Shown here: positions 45,569 to 55,099 of the stretch, in pieces | Layout of the letters: each line of letters starts with the position of its first letter | Numbering within the stretch: position 1 is the first letter of the stretch | Assembly: GCF_000224415.1 (NCBI RefSeq) | Contig: NZ_AFXQ01000001.1 | Coordinates: 1-64,000 of the forward strand | Source: Citricoccus sp. CH26A | GTDB lineage: Bacteria; Actinomycetota; Actinomycetes; Actinomycetales; Micrococcaceae | Length of the DNA: 64,000 nucleotides | Direction: 5' to 3' | The notes under the pieces: generated by a model | Database searches by the model: none | What the model saw: only the letters and a program-made list of their open reading frames with translations | What the model was told of the DNA's origin: nothing | Translations under genes and position numbers: made by a program

Positions 45569-46339
45569 GTGACCGTTGCCGTACGTGTCATCCCCTGCCT
45601 GGACGTCGACGCCGGCCGGGTCGTCAAGGGCGTGAGGTTCGAGGACCTGCGGGACGCCGGTGACCCGGTCGAGCTGGCCCGCCGGTACAACGAGGCCGGC
45701 GCCGACGAACTGACGTTCCTGGACGTGACCGCGTCCACGGCCGATCGCTCCACCACCTATGACGTGGTCGCCCAGACCGCCGAGGAGGTCTTCATCCCGT
45801 TGACCGTCGGGGGCGGGGTGCGGTCCGTGGAGGACGTGGACAAGCTGCTGCGCTCCGGTGCGGACAAGGTCTCCATCAACACCGCCGCAGTCGCCCGGCC
45901 CGAGGTCATCGACGAGATCACCCGGCGCTTCGGTTCCCAGGTGCTCACCCTGTCCCTGGACGCCCGCCGCACCGACGACCCCTCCGTGGCCTCCGGATTC
46001 GAGGTCACCACCCACGGCGGCCGGCAGGGCACCGGCATCGACGCGGTGGCGTGGTGCCGGGAGGCCGCCGAGCGGGGGGTCGGGGAGATCCTGCTGAACT
46101 CCATCGACGCGGACGGCACCCAGGAGGGCTTCGACCTCGAGATGATCCGCGCCGTCCGCGCGGTCACCACCGTCCCACTCATCGCCTCCGGCGGTGCCGG
46201 GTCCCCGGAGGACTTCCCACCGGCCATCGACGCCGGCGCGGACGCCGTGCTGGCCGCCTCCATCTTCCACTTCGGTCCCGTGGACATGATCGCGCGGGTG
46301 AAGCAGGCCATCCGGGAGGCTGGTCACCCTGTCCGCTGA
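45569..46339 (+). CDS. hisF: imidazole glycerol phosphate synthase cyclase subunit
   Basis: The 256-residue TIM barrel forms imidazole glycerol phosphate and AICAR using ammonia from HisH. Conserved parts are [19 protein letters not shown] with the catalytic Asp, [12 protein letters not shown], and [15 protein letters not shown] with the second catalytic Asp. The GTG start is preceded by GAGGAG. hisH and hisA are not in this window. The 3' end overlaps the proposed CTG start of the GNAT gene. Confidence 0.95.
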   Translation: MTVAVRVIPCLDVDAGRVVKGVRFEDLRDAGDPVELARRYNEAGADELTFLDVTASTADRSTTYDVVAQTAEEVFIPLTVGGGVRSVEDVDKLLRSGADKVSINTAAVARPEVIDEITRRFGSQVLTLSLDARRTDDPSVASGFEVTTHGGRQGTGIDAVAWCREAAERGVGEILLNSIDADGTQEGFDLEMIRAVRAVTTVPLIASGGAGSPEDFPPAIDAGADAVLAASIFHFGPVDMIARVKQAIREAGHPVR

Positions 46340-47213
46340 GGATCCCCGGACCGGCCGGGCCACCCAGGTCACCCCGCTCGCCCTGCAGCGGCTGACGGCA
46401 CTGGGCTGGCCCGCGATCGAGGTCCAGCAGGTCGAGGGCTGGTCGGTGCGGTTCTCCTCCGGCATCACCCGGCGTGCGAACAGCGTGCTGTCCACCTCGA
46501 TGCCGCGGGACCACGCCGAGATCTCCGCGGCCGTCGACGAGGTGGAGCGGCGCTCCGCCGAGCGCTGGCTGGCCCCGACCTTCCAGGTCTGGCAGCCGGC
46601 GTCGGGGACGTGGCTCAGTTCCGCGGCCGTGCCCGGCCCGGACGGCACGGCCGGCGAGAACGACGACTTCCTCGAGGGGCAGCAGCGACTGGCCGACCTG
46701 CTCGAGCGGCGCGGTTACGAGAGCGTCGCCCCGACCCGGGTGCTGTGGCTGGGCCGTGAGGACATCCCGCAGCACACGGCCTGGGACCCGCGCGTGGGGA
46801 TCTCCGAGACCCTCTCCGACGCCTGGCTGGACGCCCACATGGGCACCTCGGCCGACGCGATCGACCCCGCCAGCCGCATGGTCTACCGCCGCCTCCTGGC
46901 CGGCGGCAGCAGCCGGTTCTTCGACTACCCGGACCAGGACGGGGCGATGGCCGCGATCGCCAAGCTCTCCATCGTGCACGAGAGGCCGGAACGGTCCTTC
47001 GGGGGCGTGTACGCGATGAAGGTGCGCAAGGACCTGCGCGGCCGGGGCATGGTCGGCCCGATCATCGACGCGATCTTCCACCACGCCGTCCGGATGGGCC
47101 TGGAGGGGATCTGGATGCAGGTGGAGGAACGCTCGGAGAAGGCGCTGGCGCTGGCCGCAGACCTGGGATTCACGACGGCGGCCCGGTACCGGTACCTGAC
47201 CCGCCCCGCCTGA
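46329..47213 (+). CDS. GNAT family N-acetyltransferase, probable CTG start
   Basis: The 294-residue protein has a GNAT acetyl-CoA fold at its C-terminus with [20 protein letters not shown], the R/Q-x-x-G-x-G/A loop. The substrate is unknown. The first ATG-class codon in frame is a GTG at 46446, but the 39 codons before it ([17 protein letters not shown] among them) read smoothly into the conserved domain. No ATG, GTG or TTG exists between the upstream stop (46299) and 46446. A CTG at 46329 has GGGAGG nine bases upstream, so I place the start there, overlapping hisF by 11 bp. An annotation from 46446 would drop about 39 residues. Confidence 0.7.
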   Translation: MSAEDPRTGRATQVTPLALQRLTALGWPAIEVQQVEGWSVRFSSGITRRANSVLSTSMPRDHAEISAAVDEVERRSAERWLAPTFQVWQPASGTWLSSAAVPGPDGTAGENDDFLEGQQRLADLLERRGYESVAPTRVLWLGREDIPQHTAWDPRVGISETLSDAWLDAHMGTSADAIDPASRMVYRRLLAGGSSRFFDYPDQDGAMAAIAKLSIVHERPERSFGGVYAMKVRKDLRGRGMVGPIIDAIFHHAVRMGLEGIWMQVEERSEKALALAADLGFTTAARYRYLTRPA

Positions 47214-47220
47214 GCGCAGG

Positions 47221-47877
47221 TCAGTCGACGACGACCAGGGCGTTGTCCCGCCGCCCGAAGGCGTGCATGACGAGCTCGCCGGCCGGCCCCGAGATGGTCC
47301 GGGAGGGCTCTCCCGGACCGGGCTTGCGCGCGACGACCCGCTGGCCGGTGCTGCGGGCCAGCACGATCCCGGTGTCCTCGGAGCGATAGCGCAGCCGGGC
47401 CGAGCGGGCCAGCTCGGTGAACAGGGCGTCGGCGTACTCCTCGGCGAGGTGCCGCGGGGCCCAGCGGTGCTGGGCGCGCCGCACGTCCTCGGTATGGACG
47501 TAGAACTCCAGCAGGTTGGTCGCCTGCGCGGCCCGGCGCACGGCCGGCAGGTGCTGCAGCCGCCCGGCGAGCCGGCGCCCCGCCGAGGGGCCCGCGCTGA
47601 TCCGCGCCACGAGGTCCTGGTAGGCCTCGGGGGTCGCCGCCGAATCCCCGAGGTCCATGGTCCGGCGCTCCAGCCGGGACTGGAGGGGCTTCACCACGAG
47701 CCCGGCCACCAGCGGCGATCCCTCACGCAGGACCACGTGCGCGGCCAGGTGCTGGGTCTGCCAGCCCTCACAGAGCGTCGGCTGGCCGGGACCGGCCGAC
47801 AGCAACGCCTCCGCGAGTGCGTCGCGGGACGCGGCGGTGAAGTCCCTCGACGGGGCCCTGTCAGTGTCGTTCGGCAT
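47221..47877 (-). CDS. TIGR03085-type metal-binding protein (maleylpyruvate isomerase-like)
   Basis: The 218-residue protein matches the TIGR03085 branch of the mycothiol maleylpyruvate isomerase/DinB superfamily. It has [19 protein letters not shown] with the putative metal histidine H47 and [15 protein letters not shown]. Its activity is unknown. I chose the ATG at 47877, which lies 10 bp after a TAGCGT -10-like element on the coding strand (plus-strand 47888-47893); the open frame extends further into the hisI promoter. It is divergent from hisI. Confidence 0.85.
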   Translation of the reverse strand: MPNDTDRAPSRDFTAASRDALAEALLSAGPGQPTLCEGWQTQHLAAHVVLREGSPLVAGLVVKPLQSRLERRTMDLGDSAATPEAYQDLVARISAGPSAGRRLAGRLQHLPAVRRAAQATNLLEFYVHTEDVRRAQHRWAPRHLAEEYADALFTELARSARLRYRSEDTGIVLARSTGQRVVARKPGPGEPSRTISGPAGELVMHAFGRRDNALVVVD

Positions 47878-47902
47878 AACACGCCCCACGCTACACGGCG
47901 CA

Positions 47903-47908
47903 TAGACT
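47903..47908 (+). promoter_or_regulatory. leaderless -10 element for hisI
   Basis: TAGACT lies 8 bp before the hisI ATG and no ribosome-binding site is visible. It should drive the hisI-trpE-... unit. Confidence 0.5.
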
Positions 47909-47916
47909 GGACCACC

Positions 47917-48324
47917 ATGGAACAACCCGCCACGCTCGATCCCGCCATCTCACGCCTGCTCAAGAAGAACCCCGACGGACTCGTGGCGGCCATCGCCCAG
48001 CAGCACGACACCGGTGAGGTCCTGATGCTCGGCTGGATGGACGAGGAGGCGCTGCGCCGGACGCTGACCTCCGGCCGGGCGACGTACTACTCCCGGTCCC
48101 GCCAGGAGTACTGGCGCAAGGGGGACACCTCCGGGAACACGCAGGCCGTCGTCTCGGTGTCCCTGGACTGCGACGGCGACGCGCTGCTGGTGCACGTGGA
48201 CCAGACCGGCCCGGCGTGCCACACCGGGACCCGGACCTGCTTCGACGGCCGGCGCCTGCCGACGCCGACCGCCCCGGCGCCGGGACCCACGACCTTCCCG
48301 ATCGCGGGGCACCCCCATGCGTGA
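47917..48324 (+). CDS. hisI: phosphoribosyl-AMP cyclohydrolase
   Basis: The 135-residue zinc enzyme opens the adenine ring of phosphoribosyl-AMP in histidine synthesis. Typical blocks are [35 protein letters not shown] and DCDGDALL, followed by [12 protein letters not shown] with the zinc cysteines. I chose the ATG at 47917; the open frame upstream overlaps the divergent gene. It overlaps trpE by 8 bp, joining histidine and tryptophan genes in one unit. Confidence 0.95.
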   Translation: MEQPATLDPAISRLLKKNPDGLVAAIAQQHDTGEVLMLGWMDEEALRRTLTSGRATYYSRSRQEYWRKGDTSGNTQAVVSVSLDCDGDALLVHVDQTGPACHTGTRTCFDGRRLPTPTAPAPGPTTFPIAGHPHA

Positions 48325-49933
48325 ACTCGGCGGCATCACCCCCTCGGTCGGGGAGTTCGCCGACCTGGCCCGCCAGCACCGGGTCGTCCCGGTGACCATG
48401 ACCCTGCTGGCGGACGGCCTGACCCCGGTCGGGATCTACCGCCGGCTGGCTGCCGACGAGCCCGGCACGTTCCTCATGGAGTCCGCGGCGCAGGGCGGGG
48501 TGTGGTCCCGGTACTCCTTCATCGGGGCCGGCAGTTCCGCGACGCTGACCACGCGCCGCGTCGAGGGCGGGGACGGACAGGACGGTGTCAGGGCGCAGTG
48601 GCTCGGCACCCCGCCGGCCGGGGTGCCGACCGAGGGCGACCCGCTGGAGGTGCTCCGCGCCACCCTGGACCACCTGGCCACCGATGCCTGGGACGGCTCG
48701 GGCTCGGACCGGCCGAACCTGCTGTCCGGGATGGCCGGTTTCCTCGGCTGGCCCACGGTGCGGCGCTGGGAGAGGCTGCCCTCCCCGCCGCCGGACGACC
48801 TCGGCCTGCCCGAGCTGGCCCTGAACCTGATCACCGACCTGGCCGTGCACGACAACGTCGACGGCACCGTGACCCTGGTGGCCAACGCCATCAACCGCGA
48901 CGGGCTGGACTCGGGGGTGGAGGCGGCCCACGCCGACGCCGTCGCCCGCCTCGGGTCGATGGTCCGCCGGCTCACGGCACCCACCCACGACCCGGTCTCC
49001 ACGGCCCCGCCGGGCTGGCCCGACCTCGCCCCCGGTGAGCTGGCGGCCCACGTGCGGGACTCCTGGACGCAGGAGGGCTTCCTCGACGCCGTGGCCAAGG
49101 CCCAGCAGGCGATCACCGACGGCGAGGTGTTCCAGATCGTGGTGTCGCGGCGCTTCTCCGCGGCGACCGACGCCGGCGGGCTGGACGTCTACCGGGTGCT
49201 TCGGGCCATGAACCCGAGCCCCTACATGTACCTGTTCACCTTCGAACGGCCCGACGGCGGCCGCTACCAGATCGTCGGGTCCTCGCCCGAGGCCCTGGTC
49301 ACGGTGAACGACGGCTCCGTGATCACGCACCCGATCGCCGGGTCCCGGCCCCGCGGGGCGACGGTGGCCGAGGACCACCTGCACGAGAAGGACCTCGTCA
49401 ACGACCAGAAGGAGCGTGCCGAGCACCTGATGCTGGTCGACCTGTCCCGCAACGACCTGTCCAAGGTCTGCGTCCCGGGGTCCGTGTCGGTCACCCAGTT
49501 CATGGAGGTCGAGCGCTTCAGCCACATCATGCACCTGGTCTCCCACGTGGAGGGGCGGCTGGCCCCGGGCAGCCGGGCGCTGGACGTGCTGGCCGCCGCC
49601 TTCCCGGCCGGCACCTTGTCCGGCGCCCCGAAGCCCCGGGCCCTGCAGCTGCTGGACGAGTGGGAGCCCCAGGAACGCGGACCGTACGGGGGAGTGGTGG
49701 GCTACTTCGACCTCGCCGGGAACATGGACATGGCGATCAACATCCGCTCGGCCCTGCTGGTGGACGGCACCGCGTACGTCCAGGCCGGTGCCGGGATCGT
49801 CGCGGACTCCGTCCCCGAGGCGGAGGCGGCCGAGACGGTCACCAAGTCCAGCGCGCCGATGCGCGCCGTGCTGGCCGCCGGCCGGTTGCGGACCCTGCAG
49901 GTGCCGGACGCCGGGGACGAGGACGCGCAGTGA
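48317..49933 (+). CDS. trpE: anthranilate synthase component I
   Basis: The 538-residue enzyme converts chorismate to anthranilate with TrpG. The chorismate-binding core has [46 protein letters not shown] and [11 protein letters not shown]. The N-terminal [15 protein letters not shown] and FLMESA lie in the feedback (tryptophan) region. trpG and trpD are absent from this window. It has no room for a leader-peptide attenuator because its start lies inside hisI. Confidence 0.95.
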   Translation: MRELGGITPSVGEFADLARQHRVVPVTMTLLADGLTPVGIYRRLAADEPGTFLMESAAQGGVWSRYSFIGAGSSATLTTRRVEGGDGQDGVRAQWLGTPPAGVPTEGDPLEVLRATLDHLATDAWDGSGSDRPNLLSGMAGFLGWPTVRRWERLPSPPPDDLGLPELALNLITDLAVHDNVDGTVTLVANAINRDGLDSGVEAAHADAVARLGSMVRRLTAPTHDPVSTAPPGWPDLAPGELAAHVRDSWTQEGFLDAVAKAQQAITDGEVFQIVVSRRFSAATDAGGLDVYRVLRAMNPSPYMYLFTFERPDGGRYQIVGSSPEALVTVNDGSVITHPIAGSRPRGATVAEDHLHEKDLVNDQKERAEHLMLVDLSRNDLSKVCVPGSVSVTQFMEVERFSHIMHLVSHVEGRLAPGSRALDVLAAAFPAGTLSGAPKPRALQLLDEWEPQERGPYGGVVGYFDLAGNMDMAINIRSALLVDGTAYVQAGAGIVADSVPEAEAAETVTKSSAPMRAVLAAGRLRTLQVPDAGDEDAQ

Positions 49934-50547
49934 ACCTGACGCGACGCACCGCCGTGCTGTGGGCCATCGCCGCCGGGGCCGTGATCCTCGGGTCGGGCGC
50001 CCAGACGTGGATCCAGGCCAGCGGGCTGGCCGGGGTCCCGGATGCCACGGTGACGACGACCGGGAACCAGGCCGCCGCCGTCGTGCCCGCGATGGCGCTG
50101 GTGGGCATGGCCTCGGGCGTGGCCCTCTCGATGGCCCGGCGCATTGGCCGGGTGGTGACCTCGGTGCTCCTGGTCCTGGCCGGGGTGGCCACCGGATGGT
50201 CCGCGGTGAACGCCACGCTCCGGCCGGCGGACGCCGCGCGGGCCCAGGTCTCCGCGGCCACCGGCACCACGGCCGACGCCGCCGCCTACGCCCTGACCTT
50301 CTGGCCCTGGGTCACCCTGGCGGCGGGCGTGCTGCTGGCGGCCTGCGGGATCGCCGTGCTGGTGGCCGGCCGCGGCTGGCGCGAGAACCGCCGCTACGAC
50401 ACCCGGGCCACCGGTGCCGGGGCACCGGCCACCGCCGCGACGGCCGCCAGGACCGGTGCCGGCGACGGCACGGGGCCGGGGGCCGCCGGGCCGGTCGACG
50501 AGATCGATGCCTGGGACGAGCTGACCCGTGGTGAGGACCCGACCTGA
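49930..50547 (+). CDS. Trp biosynthesis-associated membrane protein (TIGR02234-like)
   Basis: The 205-residue protein has four hydrophobic helices (about residues 5-25, 45-65, 72-90 and 120-145) and an acidic, threonine/alanine-rich tail. This matches the membrane protein found after trpE in actinobacteria (TIGR02234 type). The function is unknown. The GTG start overlaps the trpE stop as GTGA. Confidence 0.8.
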   Translation: MNLTRRTAVLWAIAAGAVILGSGAQTWIQASGLAGVPDATVTTTGNQAAAVVPAMALVGMASGVALSMARRIGRVVTSVLLVLAGVATGWSAVNATLRPADAARAQVSAATGTTADAAAYALTFWPWVTLAAGVLLAACGIAVLVAGRGWRENRRYDTRATGAGAPATAATAARTGAGDGTGPGAAGPVDEIDAWDELTRGEDPT

Positions 50548-50653
50548 CCGCGGCGCCCCCGCCGTGATCTGCCGTGATCTACGCGGGGCAGCGACGGTTC
50601 CGTGGCAGAATGAACGGCAGAACCGATCAGCTTCCGCAGGAAAGGTACGGTCC

Positions 50654-50926
50654 ATGACCACCACGCGCCCCACCTCCGACGACGACCTCGTCCTGAACGA
50701 CCCGACGCACGCCGAGCCGCTGGGCCACGGCAACTCGCCGGCCGCCTGGACCCTCGTCCTGCTGCTCCTGCTCGGTGCGGTCCTGGTGTCCATCGGCATG
50801 CTCGCGGACCTGATGTTCCTCACCATCGCCGGCATCGTCGCCGCGGCGGCCGGAGTGATCGCGGGCTTCGTCATGGGCAAGGCCGGCATGGGCACCAAGG
50901 GCCACGCCAAGGCCGCGCGCCACTGA
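50654..50926 (+). CDS. HGxxPAAW-motif small membrane protein
   Basis: The 90-residue protein carries GHGNSPAAW, the defining HGxxPAAW motif, followed by two membrane helices and a basic tail. It is a conserved actinobacterial protein between trpE and trpC with unknown function. The ATG has AGGAAAGG upstream. Its stop overlaps the trpC ATG by 1 bp, so its translation is coupled to tryptophan synthesis. Confidence 0.85.
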   Translation: MTTTRPTSDDDLVLNDPTHAEPLGHGNSPAAWTLVLLLLLGAVLVSIGMLADLMFLTIAGIVAAAAGVIAGFVMGKAGMGTKGHAKAARH

Positions 50927-51750
50927 TGGCGACGGTTCTCGACGAGATCATCGTCGGGGTCCGCCAGGACCTCGAGGCCCGGCGCCGCGAGGTCCCCCTG
51001 GCCGCCATGCGGCAGCGGGCCGAGGAGGCCGTGCGGACCCGTCCGGCACTGGACGCCCACGCCGCCCTCGCCGGTGGCCGCGAGGATGCCGGCGGCATCC
51101 GGATCATCTCCGAGGTCAAGCGGTCCAGCCCGTCCAAGGGCGCCCTGGCCGAGATCTCCTCGCCGGCCGACCTGGCGCGGCAGTACGAGGCCGGGGGCGC
51201 CGCCGCGATCTCCGTGCTCACCGAACAGCACCGCTTCGGCGGGTCGCTGGCCGACCTCGACGCCGTGCGCGCCGCCGTGGGCATCCCGGTGCTGCGCAAG
51301 GACTTCACCGTCGACGAGTACATGGTCTACGAGGCCCGCGCCCACGGTGCCGACCTGGTGCTGCTGATCGTCGCGGCCCTGGACGACGCCGAACTGGCCG
51401 GACTGCTGCAGCTCACCCACGACCTCGGCATGAACGCCCTCGTGGAGGCGCACACCCCCCAGGAGATCGAGCGGGCCGTCGCCGTGGACGCGCGCATCGT
51501 GGGCGTGAACGTGCGCAACCTCAAGACCCTCGACGTCGACCCGCACAACTACCGCAACCTCGCCCCGCACCTTCCCGAGGGCGTGGTCCGGGTGGCGGAG
51601 TCCGGGGTGGAGGGACCCGAGCAGGTCGCCGGCTACGCGCAGGACGGTGCCGACGCCGTCCTGGTCGGCGAGGCCCTGGTGAAGCACGGCGACCCGTCCC
51701 AGGCGATCCGGGACTTCCGCGCGGCCTCGGTGACGGCCCGGGCCCGCTGA
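50926..51750 (+). CDS. trpC: indole-3-glycerol phosphate synthase
   Basis: The 274-residue TIM barrel closes the indole ring in tryptophan synthesis. Signature parts are [18 protein letters not shown] with the catalytic lysine region, [20 protein letters not shown], and [14 protein letters not shown]. An active-site glutamate lies in AESGVEG. It is coupled to the HGxxPAAW gene and followed 44 bp later by trpB. Confidence 0.96.
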   Translation: MATVLDEIIVGVRQDLEARRREVPLAAMRQRAEEAVRTRPALDAHAALAGGREDAGGIRIISEVKRSSPSKGALAEISSPADLARQYEAGGAAAISVLTEQHRFGGSLADLDAVRAAVGIPVLRKDFTVDEYMVYEARAHGADLVLLIVAALDDAELAGLLQLTHDLGMNALVEAHTPQEIERAVAVDARIVGVNVRNLKTLDVDPHNYRNLAPHLPEGVVRVAESGVEGPEQVAGYAQDGADAVLVGEALVKHGDPSQAIRDFRAASVTARAR

Positions 51751-51794
51751 CATCCGGCACCACAGCACAGGCACTGAACAGACTGGACCGAGAC

Positions 51795-53105
51795 ATGATT
51801 GAGCACACCGGCAGCTACCAGAACCAGCCCGGGCCGTACTTCGGCCCGTACGGCGGCCGCTGGATGCCCGAATCCCTGATCGCCGCCCTCGAGGAGGTCG
51901 AGCGCACCTTCACCGAGGCCCGTGAGGACCCGGAGTTCATCGCGCGACTGCAGGACCTGTTCACGAACTACGTGAACCGGCCGTCCCTGCTCACCGAGGT
52001 GCCGCGATTCGCCGCCGACACCCCGGGCGTACGGGTCTTCCTCAAGCGCGAGGACCTCAACCACACCGGCTCGCACAAGATCAACAACGTCATCGGCCAG
52101 GCACTGCTGGCGCAGCGCATGGGCAAGACCCGCCTCATCGCCGAGACCGGGGCCGGCCAGCACGGGGTGGCCACCGCCACGGCGGCCGCCCTGTTCGGCA
52201 TGGAGTGCACCGTCTACATGGGCGAGGTGGACACCCAGCGCCAGGCCCTCAACGTGGCCCGCATGGAGATGCTCGGTGCCGAGGTCGTGGCGGTCACGAC
52301 CGGTGCCCGCACCCTCAAGGACGCCATCAACGACGCGTTGCGGGACTGGGTCGCCTCCGTGGACACCACCCACTACCTGCTGGGCACGGTCACCGGCCCG
52401 GCACCGTTTCCCGCCATGGTCCGCTACTTCCACTCCGTCATCGGCGAGGAGGCCCGCGAGCAGGTCCTGGCCCAGACCGGACGCCTGCCCGACGCCGTGT
52501 GCGCCTGCGTGGGCGGCGGATCCAATGCGATGGGCATCTTCCACGGCTTCCTGGACGACCCGGGCGTCGAGCTCTACGGCCTGGAGGCCGGCGGGGAGGG
52601 CATGGACACCGGCCGCCACGCCGCCTCCATCAACCTGGGCCGCACCGGTGTGCTGCACGGCGCGCGCACCTACCTCATGCAGGACGAGGACGGACAGACC
52701 GTCGACTCGCACTCCATCTCCGCCGGCCTCGACTACCCGGCCGTCGGTCCCGAGCACGCCTGGCTGCACGACACCGGCCGGGCCACGTACGAGCCGGTCA
52801 CCGACACCGAGTGCATGGACGCCTTCCAGCGGCTGTGCCGGACCGAGGGCATCGTCCCGGCGATCGAGTCCTCCCACGCCCTGGCCGGCGCCCTGCGACT
52901 GGCCCGCCGCTGGACGGACGAGGGCCTCGTCGGCCCGGACACCCCCGAGGACGAGCAGAAGATCATCGTCGTGAACCTCTCCGGACGCGGCGACAAGGAC
53001 GTGGCCACCGCCGCGAAGTACTTCGGGATGCTGCCGGACGCCGAGACCCCCGCCGGCGGGGACGCCGAGGCCGTCGCGGCCCGGCCGGAAGGAGCCCAGA
53101 GCTGA
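51795..53105 (+). CDS. trpB: tryptophan synthase beta chain
   Basis: The 436-residue PLP enzyme joins indole and serine. The PLP lysine is in [15 protein letters not shown], the glycine phosphate clamp is [10 protein letters not shown], and the N-terminus [13 protein letters not shown] is typical. The last ~25 residues are an alanine/glutamate-rich tail. The stop overlaps trpA by 1 bp in TGATG. Confidence 0.97.
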   Translation: MIEHTGSYQNQPGPYFGPYGGRWMPESLIAALEEVERTFTEAREDPEFIARLQDLFTNYVNRPSLLTEVPRFAADTPGVRVFLKREDLNHTGSHKINNVIGQALLAQRMGKTRLIAETGAGQHGVATATAAALFGMECTVYMGEVDTQRQALNVARMEMLGAEVVAVTTGARTLKDAINDALRDWVASVDTTHYLLGTVTGPAPFPAMVRYFHSVIGEEAREQVLAQTGRLPDAVCACVGGGSNAMGIFHGFLDDPGVELYGLEAGGEGMDTGRHAASINLGRTGVLHGARTYLMQDEDGQTVDSHSISAGLDYPAVGPEHAWLHDTGRATYEPVTDTECMDAFQRLCRTEGIVPAIESSHALAGALRLARRWTDEGLVGPDTPEDEQKIIVVNLSGRGDKDVATAAKYFGMLPDAETPAGGDAEAVAARPEGAQS

Positions 53106-53926
53106 TGTCCGAGACCGTCAACACCGTGCACTCGCGCACCGCCGACGCGATCGAGGCCGCCCGCGCGGCCGGGCGCACCGCCCTGATCGGCTACCTGCCC
53201 GCCGGGTACCCCACCGTCCAGGACTCCATCGAGGCGGCCGTGGCCCTCGGCAACAACGGGGCGGATGTCATCGAGATCGGCATCCCCTACTCGGACCCGG
53301 TCATGGACGGCCCGGTCATCCAGGCGGCCACCAGCCAGGTCCTGGCCGACGGCTTCCGGATCGACTCGGTCTTCGACATCGTCAAGGCCGTCTCGGCACG
53401 GACCGATGCGGTCGTGCTCGTGATGACCTACTGGAACATCGTGGACCGGATGGGCGTGCACACCTTCGCCCGCCGGTTGTCCGAGGCCGGGGGAGCGGGC
53501 ATCATCACCCCGGATCTCGTCCCCGAGGAGGCCGGTGACTGGTTCGAGGCCTCGGACCGGTACGGGCTGGACCGGGTCTTCCTCACCGCCCCCAGCTCCA
53601 CCGACGAGCGGATCAAGCTCGTCGTCGGGTCAAGCCGCGGCTTCGTCTACGGCGTCTCCGTCATGGGCGTCACCGGCGCCCGCACGGAGGTCTCCTCGGC
53701 CGCCGAGCAGGTGGTGGCCCGCGCCCATGCGGCCGGGGCCCCGCGCGTCGCGGTCGGGCTGGGCATCTCCCGGCCCGAGCACATCCGCGAGATCGGGCGG
53801 TACGCCGACGGCGCGATCGTGGGCACCGCCCTGGTGAGCGCCCTGCGCGACGGCGGCCCGGCCGCCGTCGGGACGCTGACCGCCGAGCTGGCGACCGGAG
53901 CGGTCAGGGACGGGGCCGACGCGTGA
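53105..53926 (+). CDS. trpA: tryptophan synthase alpha chain
   Basis: The 273-residue TIM barrel cleaves indole-3-glycerol phosphate. The catalytic glutamate and aspartate are in EIGIPYSDPVMDGPVIQ, and PDLVPEEAG and GVSVMGVTGAR line the active site. I chose the ATG at 53105, coupled to the trpB stop; the open frame upstream is trpB shadow. It overlaps lgt by 4 bp. Confidence 0.96.
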   Translation: MSETVNTVHSRTADAIEAARAAGRTALIGYLPAGYPTVQDSIEAAVALGNNGADVIEIGIPYSDPVMDGPVIQAATSQVLADGFRIDSVFDIVKAVSARTDAVVLVMTYWNIVDRMGVHTFARRLSEAGGAGIITPDLVPEEAGDWFEASDRYGLDRVFLTAPSSTDERIKLVVGSSRGFVYGVSVMGVTGARTEVSSAAEQVVARAHAAGAPRVAVGLGISRPEHIREIGRYADGAIVGTALVSALRDGGPAAVGTLTAELATGAVRDGADA

Positions 53927-54957
53927 ACTCGGTGCTCGTCACCGGAGCCATCCCCGCTCCCGGCTGGGACGGCTTCCACCTCGGACCGGTGACGGTCCAC
54001 GCCTACGCGCTGTGCATCATCGCCGGGATCATCGCCGGCCTGTGGCTCGGTACCGCCCGCTGGAAGGCCCGCGGCGGCCCCGAGGGCGGGATCATCGACG
54101 TCTCCATCTGGGCGATCCTGTTCGGGCTCGTCGGCGCCCGGCTCTATCACGTGTTCTCCTCGCCGGACGCCTACTTCGGCCCGGGGTTCGACGGCACCGG
54201 TGACCTGACGAGGATCTGGCGGGTCTGGGAGGGCGGCCTGGGGATCTGGGGCGCCGTGGCCCTGGGCGCCGTCGGTGCCCTGATCGCCTGCCGTCGCTAC
54301 GGGTTCAAGCTCTCCGCCTATGCCGACGTCGTGGCCCCCGGCGTGCTGCTGGCCCAGGCCATCGGCCGGCTGGGCAACTACTTCAACCAGGAACTCTTCG
54401 GCGGCCCCACCACCCTGCCGTGGGGCCTGCAGGTCAGCCCCGCGAGCCCCAACTGGCCCGCCGGGACCCTGGAGGGCACGCTGTTCCACCCCACCTTCCT
54501 CTACGAGATGCTGTGGAACCTGGCCGGCGTCGGTCTCCTGCTGCTCATCGACCGGCGTCTGCGCCTGCGCCGCGGGATGATGGTCTGGGCCTACGTCGCC
54601 TGGTACACGGCCGGGCGCACCTGGATCGAGATGATGCGCATCGACGATGCCGAGATGATCACCCTCTTCGGCGTCACCCAGCGGCTCAACGTGTGGACCT
54701 CCCTGCTGCTGTTCCTGGTCGCCGTGGGCTTCCTCATCGGGCTCTGGGCCACCCGGTCCGGGACCGCCGAGGCACGGGCCGCCGCCGACTCCGTCTGGCG
54801 GCCGGGTCGCGCACCGGCCGCCGTGGAGGAGGGCACGGACGCCGCCGCCCCCGCCCCGGCCGGAACCACGCCGGAAACGCAGCCGACGCCTGACGGTCAC
54901 AAAGTTAACGCGGACGAAACACGGAATGAGGGTTTTTCGCGTCGAAACGACGCGTGA
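53923..54957 (+). CDS. lgt: prolipoprotein diacylglyceryl transferase
   Basis: The 344-residue membrane enzyme attaches diacylglycerol to the lipobox cysteine of prolipoproteins. It has the Lgt signature AIGRLGNYFNQELFGGPT, the essential arginine in FGLVGARLYHV, and several membrane helices. The last ~65 residues are an alanine/proline/threonine-rich tail. GTG overlaps the trpA stop as GTGA. The 3' end is unusually AT-rich and may contain gltB control sequence. Confidence 0.94.
   Translation: MNSVLVTGAIPAPGWDGFHLGPVTVHAYALCIIAGIIAGLWLGTARWKARGGPEGGIIDVSIWAILFGLVGARLYHVFSSPDAYFGPGFDGTGDLTRIWRVWEGGLGIWGAVALGAVGALIACRRYGFKLSAYADVVAPGVLLAQAIGRLGNYFNQELFGGPTTLPWGLQVSPASPNWPAGTLEGTLFHPTFLYEMLWNLAGVGLLLLIDRRLRLRRGMMVWAYVAWYTAGRTWIEMMRIDDAEMITLFGVTQRLNVWTSLLLFLVAVGFLIGLWATRSGTAEARAAADSVWRPGRAPAAVEEGTDAAAPAPAGTTPETQPTPDGHKVNADETRNEGFSRRNDA
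54905..54920 (+). promoter_or_regulatory. possible GlnR box upstream of gltB
   Basis: TTAAC-GCGGAC-GAAAC fits half of the actinobacterial GlnR consensus (gTnAC-n6-GaAAC) with exact spacing, inside an AT-rich patch in the end of lgt. It lies about 54 bp before the proposed gltB -10. The partner half-site is poor, so the call is tentative. Confidence 0.3.
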
Positions 54958-54973
54958 TCCCCCCACCGGTCGC

Positions 54974-54979
54974 TAGTAT
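54974..54979 (+). promoter_or_regulatory. candidate -10 element for gltB
   Basis: TAGTAT lies in the lgt-gltB gap with a leader of about 115 bases to the ATG. No clear -35 is present, which fits an activated promoter. Confidence 0.4.
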
Positions 54980-55099
54980 TTACTCCACTGCACCGGCCAC
55001 GGGTGACGCGGATGATCTCCAGCGTGCCTGAGCCGTCACCGGGGCCAATGACGTCCCCTTCCACCGCCCGAGCTCGCTCGGCACACCGGAAGGACCTCC

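Noticed and set aside
47877-48330. Tryptophan attenuator and leader peptide upstream of trpE
   Set aside because: trpE begins inside hisI, leaving no leader, and no Trp-rich short frame with hairpins was seen upstream of hisI.
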